From contig JBAQGA010000239.1 in NCBI GenBank assembly GCA_049287565.1, positions 1 to 64,000 of the forward strand: a DNA stretch of 64,000 nucleotides, given 5' to 3'. The position numbers were made by a program, and so were the translations under genes. This document shows, piece by piece, positions 59,613 through 64,000 of this stretch (its first letter is position 1; every line of letters begins with the position of its first letter). The stretch comes from UBA8522 sp049287565. GTDB taxonomy: Bacteria > Acidobacteriota > Aminicenantia > Aminicenantales > UBA8522. The notes under the pieces are model-generated. The model saw nothing but the letters and a program-made list of their open reading frames with translations, was not told where the DNA came from and searched no databases.

Positions 59613-60380
59613 ATGGTCTTATCGGTTCCGATCATCATCGCCGGGATTATCGTCCTCTATCTTTTGAACTGCATCAAGGTTTTGCGTGAATACGAACGCG
59701 GTGTCATCTTTCGCCTGGGGCGCGTCCTTCCTCAGCCCAAAGGGCCGGGCCTGATCTTCGTCTTCGCGCCCATCGACCGCATGCTGCGAGTCAGCCTGAG
59801 ACTGGTCACCCTGGACATTCCGCCCCAGGACGTCATAACCAAGGACAACGTCACGGTTAAGGTCAACGCCGTCGTCTATTTCCGGGTTATGGAACCGCTC
59901 AAAGCGATCATCGAGGTCCAGGATTTTCTCTACGCCACTTCTCAGCTTTCCCAGACGACGCTCCGCAGCGTACTCGGGGAAGTCGAACTCGACGACCTCC
60001 TCTCCGAGCGGGAGAAACTGAATGCCCAGCTTCAGGAGATACTGGACAAGCACACCGACCCCTGGGGGATCAAAGTCCAGCTGGTCGAGATGAAGCATGT
60101 CGACCTCCCCGATACGATGGTCCGGGCGATCGCCAGGCAGGCCGAGGCGGAACGGGAGCGGCGGGCCAAGGTCATCCATGCCGACGGAGAATTCCAGGCC
60201 GCCACCAAGCTGACCGACGCGGCCGACATCATCTCCCGGAATCCCCAGACCCTGCAGTTGCGTTTCTTACAGACCATGACCGAGATCGCCACGGAAAAGA
60301 ACTCGACCATCATCTTTCCTCTCCCCATCGAGTTCCTGAAATCTTTTGCCATCGAAAAGCCACGGCCCGATAAATCGTGA
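59613..60380 (+). CDS. Slipin (stomatin/prohibitin-family membrane protein)
   Basis: The product is 255 residues. One membrane helix (SVPIIIAGIIVLYLLNCI) precedes the SPFH domain: EYERGVIFRLGRVLPQPKGPGLIFVFAPIDRM, TKDNVTVKVNAVVYFRV, then a coiled-coil region rich in Ala, Glu and Arg. AAGGAGGT lies exactly right for ATG 59613, in contrast to the leaderless upstream gene. It forms a membrane scaffold and is a usual substrate or partner of the NfeD protease upstream. Confidence 0.93.
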   Translation: MVLSVPIIIAGIIVLYLLNCIKVLREYERGVIFRLGRVLPQPKGPGLIFVFAPIDRMLRVSLRLVTLDIPPQDVITKDNVTVKVNAVVYFRVMEPLKAIIEVQDFLYATSQLSQTTLRSVLGEVELDDLLSEREKLNAQLQEILDKHTDPWGIKVQLVEMKHVDLPDTMVRAIARQAEAERERRAKVIHADGEFQAATKLTDAADIISRNPQTLQLRFLQTMTEIATEKNSTIIFPLPIEFLKSFAIEKPRPDKS

Positions 60381-60997
60381 TGAAAAATAGAGAATTCCGG
60401 GAGATTCAGGTCTCCAGCACCCAGCTGGCCGTTATCTTCCTGGGCATTTTGATCATCGGTGTCGTCATCTTTCTGCTCGGCGTCTCGGTCGGCAAGAAGC
60501 ACGCTCAAGTCGCCCAGAATGCCAACATCATCGCTCAAAAGGAACCTGAACAGATCAAGGAGAAGATCACGACGCTGCCTCAGATGAAACCGGAACAGGA
60601 GCCGGTTCGCGAGTCGGCCGGGAAACAGACGGCGCCCGAAGCGCCATCAACGCGGCTCAAAAAAGAGATCCTTCCCGAGAAATCCGAGACCGCGCCCCCT
60701 AAAACCAAGCCCAAGGCCGTGCCCAAGCTCGGCCAACAGAGGCCGGTTGAACAAAAGAACCTCTATTATGTCCAGGTCGCCGCCCTCGCTGAACAGCCGG
60801 CCGCTCAAACCACGGCCCAGAAGTTCAGGGGAATGGGCTATACTGTCGTGGTGATGGACCCGCAGCCGAATGATCGGACTCCCGTCTACAGGGTTCGGGT
60901 CGGGGGCTTCCTGACTAGGGAACAAGCGGATGAGGTTCGGGCCAAGCTTTCTGCTGCGGCCGGCGGGAAAACTGACTATTTTATCGTTCGGGACTGA
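60380..60997 (+). CDS. SPOR-domain membrane protein
   Basis: The product is 205 residues. A membrane helix (AVIFLGILIIGVVIFLLGVSVG) is followed by a Pro/Lys/Glu-rich linker, then a SPOR domain (YYVQVAALAEQPAAQTTAQKFRGMGYTVVV and VYRVRVGGFLTREQADEVRAKL). SPOR domains bind stripped peptidoglycan at division sites. The ATG overlaps the slipin stop (TGATG). It is the third gene of the nfeD-slipin operon. Confidence 0.85.
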   Translation: MKNREFREIQVSSTQLAVIFLGILIIGVVIFLLGVSVGKKHAQVAQNANIIAQKEPEQIKEKITTLPQMKPEQEPVRESAGKQTAPEAPSTRLKKEILPEKSETAPPKTKPKAVPKLGQQRPVEQKNLYYVQVAALAEQPAAQTTAQKFRGMGYTVVVMDPQPNDRTPVYRVRVGGFLTREQADEVRAKLSAAAGGKTDYFIVRD

Positions 60998-61032
60998 CAG
61001 GCGCCGGCGCGATCCCCTTCCTGCTGGCGATC

Positions 61033-61414
61033 TTGAGCGGTGCGCTGACCGCTCTTTGTTTTCCCAAGTTCGATCTCTTCTTCTTGGCCTGGGTCTGCCT
61101 GATCCCGCTTCTCTTCGCTCTTCTTAAAAAACGCTCCTGGCCGGGCTTCCGCATCGGCTTCATCGGCGGTCTTGTCTTCTCCGATATTTTCCTTTACTGG
61201 ATTCCCTATGTTCCCGCTCATTACGTTGGGCTATCCCCCGTGTTGAGCCTCCTCATCTATCTCGTGCTGGTCGTTTTATGGCCCTCTCCTGTCCCGCTAC
61301 GGCAATGTTCTCTCCTATCTGAGCTTGACTTTTACCGGTGTCTTCGTTATTCTCGCCTTTGTCAAGAAGGCCGATGAACGTAAAAAATTTGCCCTCCGCA
61401 GAACAGCCATCTGA
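61033..61414 (+). pseudogene. lnt: Apolipoprotein N-acyltransferase remnant with large internal deletion
   Basis: The first 85 residues match the N-terminus of Lnt: SGALTALCFPKFDLFFLAWVCLIPLLFALL, GFIGGLVFSDIFLYWI, then SPVLSLLIYLVLVVL. In a second frame the sequence from about 61280 continues YGPLLSRYGNVLSYLSL, like the Lnt C-terminal end, to a stop at 61412-61414. The nitrilase-like catalytic domain of about 380 residues is missing and the two frames differ. The end overlaps the prfB start. It may be a decayed gene or an assembly join. TTG 61033 is only a possible start. Confidence 0.6.
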
Positions 61415-62511
61415 TCTTCAGGCCCAGATCAAAGAGCATCTTCTCAAGTTCGAAGAGCTCCGAGGTTTTCTTTGACCTAGAGAGCAAGAGATCCCAACTC
61501 GCCGCCATCACCGCTGAGCTTTCAGCGCCGGCGACCTGGCAGGACCAGAAGAGGTCTCAGTCGCTGCAGCAGAAGAAAAAAAAGCTTGATCACGAGGTCA
61601 AGGCCTTTTCCCGGCTGGAAGAAAAAAAAGAGGAGATCGAGGTCCTGTCCGAGCTCGCAGCCGAGGGAGAGGATGTCGGCGGAGAGTTGAAACAGGCTCT
61701 CGCCGCTTTGGCGAAAAGCCTCGAAGCGGCCGAACTCCAGGCCCTGTTCTTTGAGGAGGACGACGACCGCAACGCTCTCTTCACCATCCACCCCGGCGCA
61801 GGAGGGACCGAATCCCAGGATTGGGCCCAAATGCTCCTGCGCATGTACTTGAGATACGCCGAACGCAGGGGCTACAAGACCGAGGTCCTCGACTTAATGT
61901 CGGGAGAGGAAGCCGGGATCAAGAGTGTCACCGTGCGGGTGGAGGGCGATTATGCGTTCGGACACTTCGGCCAGGAATCGGGCGTCCACCGGCTGGTCCG
62001 AATCTCGCCGTTCGATGCCAACAAGCGGCGCCATACCTCCTTCGCCGCCGTTTTCGTCTTTCCCGAGGTGGAGGAGGACATCGCCATCTCCATCAATCCC
62101 GAAGACCTTCGAGTCGACACCTACCGGTCCTCCGGCCGGGGCGGTCAGCATGTCAACGTGACCGACTCGGCCGTCCGGATCACCCACCTACCGACCGGCA
62201 TCGTCGTTCAATGCCAGAACGAGAGGTCGCAGCACAAGAACAGAGCCTCGGCGATGAAAGTGTTGAAAGCGCGCCTCTACGAGATGGAAAAAAAAAGGCA
62301 GCTCGAAAAGTTCGAGAAAAGGGAAGAGACCAAGTCCGAAATTGCCTGGGGAAATCAAATACGGTCTTATGTTCTGCACCCCTACCGGCTGATCAAGGAC
62401 CTGCGGACTCGGATAGAAACCGGGGATGTCGACAGGATCCTGGACGGCGACCTCGACGAATTCATCAAGGCCAGCCTGGTGATGAGGAAGAAATCGGCGC
62501 CGGCATCATAG
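61374..62511 (+). CDS. prfB: Peptide chain release factor 2 with programmed +1 frameshift
   Basis: A 33-codon first frame (ATG 61374 after AAGAAGG) ends ...EELRGFL at CTT TGA (61470-61475). Shifting by one base gives DLESKRSQLAA and the rest of RF2, to 62511. The slippery CTT-TGA-C is the known RF2 frameshift site. The protein has the RF2 stop-codon motif SPF (RISPFDANKR), and the catalytic GGQ in SGRGGQHVNVTDSAVRITH. It releases peptides at UGA and UAA stops, and the frameshift senses low RF2. Confidence 0.95.
61462..61476 (+). promoter_or_regulatory. RF2 programmed frameshift site
   Basis: GAGG (61462-61465) acts as the internal ribosome-binding stimulator, followed by TTTT and CTT TGA C. 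The stimulator is shorter than the AGGGGG of E. coli, so frameshifting may be weaker. Confidence 0.85.
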
Positions 62512-62701
62512 CGCTTCTTTCTTGACTTTTTCTCAGAGTTTACCTCTCAAATCGTCTTCCGCTGCTCTCTCTTCTCCATACCAGGCTCCCTTGAAAAATC
62601 GCCGGAAAAATTGTAGCATTGACGTTCAGAACGATAGTCGAGGCGGCGATAAATATCAATTCCCCTTCCCGGGAGGGAAAGAGTCCGGCAAGAGGACAAC
62701 C
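62512..62701. other. Intergenic region after prfB
   Basis: Part of the 321-base gap 62512-62832. Holds TTGACT at 62522-62527 and TTGACG at 62619-62624, but neither has a good -10 at the right distance. TTCCCGGGA near 62667 is a short palindrome. No gene seen before the small frameshifted frame at 62702. Confidence 0.45.
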
Positions 62702-62828
62702 ATGACCAAGAAAAATTCTCAAGACCCTCAGCGCCCAAAGGAGTCAAGCGAGCGCCCCGGAAGAGAATTTCTGCCATCAGCAGCTCAAGGAAGGCTACCT
62801 GAAGAAGACCAAGATCATCAACTTCTGA
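62702..62828 (+). pseudogene. Small gene with single-base frameshift in an A-run
   Basis: AGAGGA precedes an ATG at 62702. Removing one A from the run near 62710-62715 gives a sensible 41-residue product, MTKKILKTLSAQRSQ... ending KEGYLKKTKIINF with stop at 62826-62828. As it stands, the frame goes to a non-protein-like sequence and ends inside ribF. The 127-base length equals 42 codons plus one base. It could be a decayed gene, a sequencing error or real slippage. Confidence 0.4.
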
Positions 62829-62832
62829 TCCC

Positions 62833-63792
62833 ATGAAGATCTTACGCGGGCTCGAGGAACGGCCGGTTTTTCCGGACGGCACGGCGGTTGCCATCGGCAA
62901 CTTCGACGGGCTTCATCTGGGCCACCAAGAGATCCTTCGCTTTTTGGTCGATAAAGCCCGGGAGAGAAAACTGACCTCCCTTGTCCTGACCTTCTCGCCC
63001 CACCCAGAGAAGGTTCTCGGCGGAGGCCGGACCGCCATGATCCAGACCCTGGAGCAGAGGCTGGCCGGCATCCGGGCCAGCGGTGTAGAAGCCGTTCTTC
63101 TGGCGGACTTCACCAAAGCGTTCGCCGACCTGACCGTCGAAGAGTTCGTCTCTCGGATCATCGTCACTTTTTTGGCGGCCAAAGAAGTGGTCATCGGCGA
63201 AAATTTTCGGTTCGGCCGGAATCGCCGGGGGGATGTTGGTGACCTGCGCCGCTATGGCCGAAAAACGGGCTTCGCCGTGCATCCGCGCCCGGCCATTTTC
63301 AGAAATGGACAGGTCGTCAGCAGCAGCCGCATCCGGGGCCTTCTTCAAGCCGGGAACATCCTTGTGGCCAACAGACTTATCGGGCGCCCCTACCTAGTCG
63401 AAGGCCGGGTGATCAGAGGTCGGGGCCGCGGCCGAGACCTGGGCTTCCCCACGGCCAACATCCGGGCGGAAAATGAGATCGCTCCGCCGGGAGTCTATCT
63501 CACCCTGGCTCGGATCCAAGACCGCCTCTATCCCTCGTTGACGAACAGCGGGTCCAGGCCGACATTCGGCGGCGGCCCAGCGCAGATCGAAACATACATC
63601 TTAGGTTTGCAGGGCGTCCTTTACCGCAAGAGAATCGGTCTTCACTTTCTCCGCAGGCTCAGGAAGGAAAAACGGTTCCCCGGAGAAGGCGAGTTGATCA
63701 GGCAGATCCGGAAAGACGTGGCCGCTTCGCGTTTGTATTTCGAGAAGAACGCACCGGCTCTGGGAGCGATTCGAGTTTCACCCAAACGATGA
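62833..63792 (+). CDS. ribF: Bifunctional riboflavin kinase / FAD synthetase
   Basis: The product is 319 residues. The N-terminal nucleotidyltransferase has VAIGNFDGLHLGHQEIL and LTFSPHPEKV, VVIGENFRFGRNRRGD and SSSRIRGLLQAGN. The C-terminal riboflavin kinase has GRGRDLGFPTANI, PPGVYLTLA and NSGSRPTFGGG, then IETYILG. It makes FMN and FAD. The start ATG is four bases after the frameshifted small gene. No FMN riboswitch is visible upstream. Confidence 0.95.
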   Translation: MKILRGLEERPVFPDGTAVAIGNFDGLHLGHQEILRFLVDKARERKLTSLVLTFSPHPEKVLGGGRTAMIQTLEQRLAGIRASGVEAVLLADFTKAFADLTVEEFVSRIIVTFLAAKEVVIGENFRFGRNRRGDVGDLRRYGRKTGFAVHPRPAIFRNGQVVSSSRIRGLLQAGNILVANRLIGRPYLVEGRVIRGRGRGRDLGFPTANIRAENEIAPPGVYLTLARIQDRLYPSLTNSGSRPTFGGGPAQIETYILGLQGVLYRKRIGLHFLRRLRKEKRFPGEGELIRQIRKDVAASRLYFEKNAPALGAIRVSPKR

Positions 63793-63868
63793 CCACCCGC
63801 AGACAATTGACTTTTTCTTCGGCTTCGGGCATTTTCAAAGGGAACGCCTCGCGCTCAGGAGATCGTTC

Positions 63869-64000
63869 ATGAAATTCAAGATCAAAGCCAGAGTCATGGA
63901 CGGGAGCAAGATCAAGAGAGCCCTCATCCGGATGACGACCGAGATCCTGGAAGGCAACCGCAACCTGAAAAACCTGGTGATCATCGGCATCCGGACGCGC
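63869..64000 (+). CDS. pyrR: PyrR-like pyrimidine operon regulator / uracil phosphoribosyltransferase (partial)
   Basis: The first 44 residues (MKFKIKARVMDGSKIKRALI to LVIIGIRTR) match the start of PyrR: the VMDGSKIKRALIRMT helix and the NLVIIGIRTR strand that leads into the ribose-phosphate site. AGGAG precedes the ATG. The gene runs off the right edge, so the PRPP loop cannot be checked. It may head a pyrimidine operon. Confidence 0.75.
   Translation, partial: MKFKIKARVMDGSKIKRALIRMTTEILEGNRNLKNLVIIGIRTR

Noticed and set aside
62512..62701. Possible promoters TTGACT (62522) and TTGACG (62619) after prfB
   Set aside because: No acceptable -10 hexamer at 16-19 bases from either.
63807..63835. 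TTGACT before pyrR as a promoter
   Set aside because: The region 17 bases downstream (CATTTT) is a poor -10; left uncalled.
1..64000. tRNA, rRNA, CRISPR arrays and insertion sequences
   Set aside because: I looked for T-loop-like GTTCGANTC strings, regularly spaced repeats and transposase motifs and found none convincing.

Overview
The window is a GC-rich, gene-dense stretch of a bacterial chromosome. It carries lipid A and Kdo genes (lpxB, waaA), an outer-membrane beta-barrel protein, a type IV pilus minor-pilin operon, an ADP-forming acyl-CoA synthetase and rhamnose genes. This points to a Gram-negative (diderm) heterotroph outside the well-studied phyla. The style resembles Acidobacteriota or Aminicenantes-like metagenome lineages, but that placement is inference: no rRNA or tRNA gene is present.

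Layout. 1-4981 (minus): minor pilin operon fimT/gspH-pilV-pilW-pilX-pilY1, the last running off the left edge. 5.2-9.9 kb: a Ca2+-type P-ATPase facing a fur-family regulator and a YprB-like nuclease. 10.0-18.8 kb: rhaB, rhaA, a HEAT-repeat/HD-GYP pair sharing one N-terminal domain, and an alpha-L-rhamnosidase. 18.8-28.8 kb (plus): a 45-residue protein, ADP-forming acyl-CoA synthetase, three tandem alkaline-phosphatase-superfamily proteins (cytosolic, membrane-anchored, Tat-exported), a 63-residue protein, an EMC3/YidC-like membrane protein and a PLP aminotransferase. 28.8-38 kb: a protease/propeller/barrel fusion, nitroreductase, two small envelope proteins and a double ABC-2 transporter operon.

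38.1-39.7 kb encodes a phosphoglycerate mutase whose halves are in swapped order (circular permutation), the most striking single gene here. 40.2-45 kb (minus): envelope operon waaA-PAP2-amidohydrolase-M23. 45-51 kb (plus): rpsO-pnp followed by three pseudopilin-like genes and lpxB. 51-53.8 kb (minus): DUF192, pcm, proS. 54-56.2 kb: three PilZ-like proteins with a LuxR regulator that lacks the phospho-acceptor. 56.2-64 kb: coaE, a deoxyhypusine-synthase-like protein, HU, nfeD-slipin-SPOR, an internally deleted lnt remnant, prfB with its programmed frameshift, a frameshifted small gene, ribF and the start of pyrR.

Promoters of sigma-70 type with 17-base spacers are easy to read in this DNA. 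In several cases (rhaB, the HEAT gene, waaA, nfeD) the -10 box lies only 7-9 bases before the start codon, which implies leaderless mRNAs. No CRISPR array, insertion sequence, tRNA or rRNA was seen.
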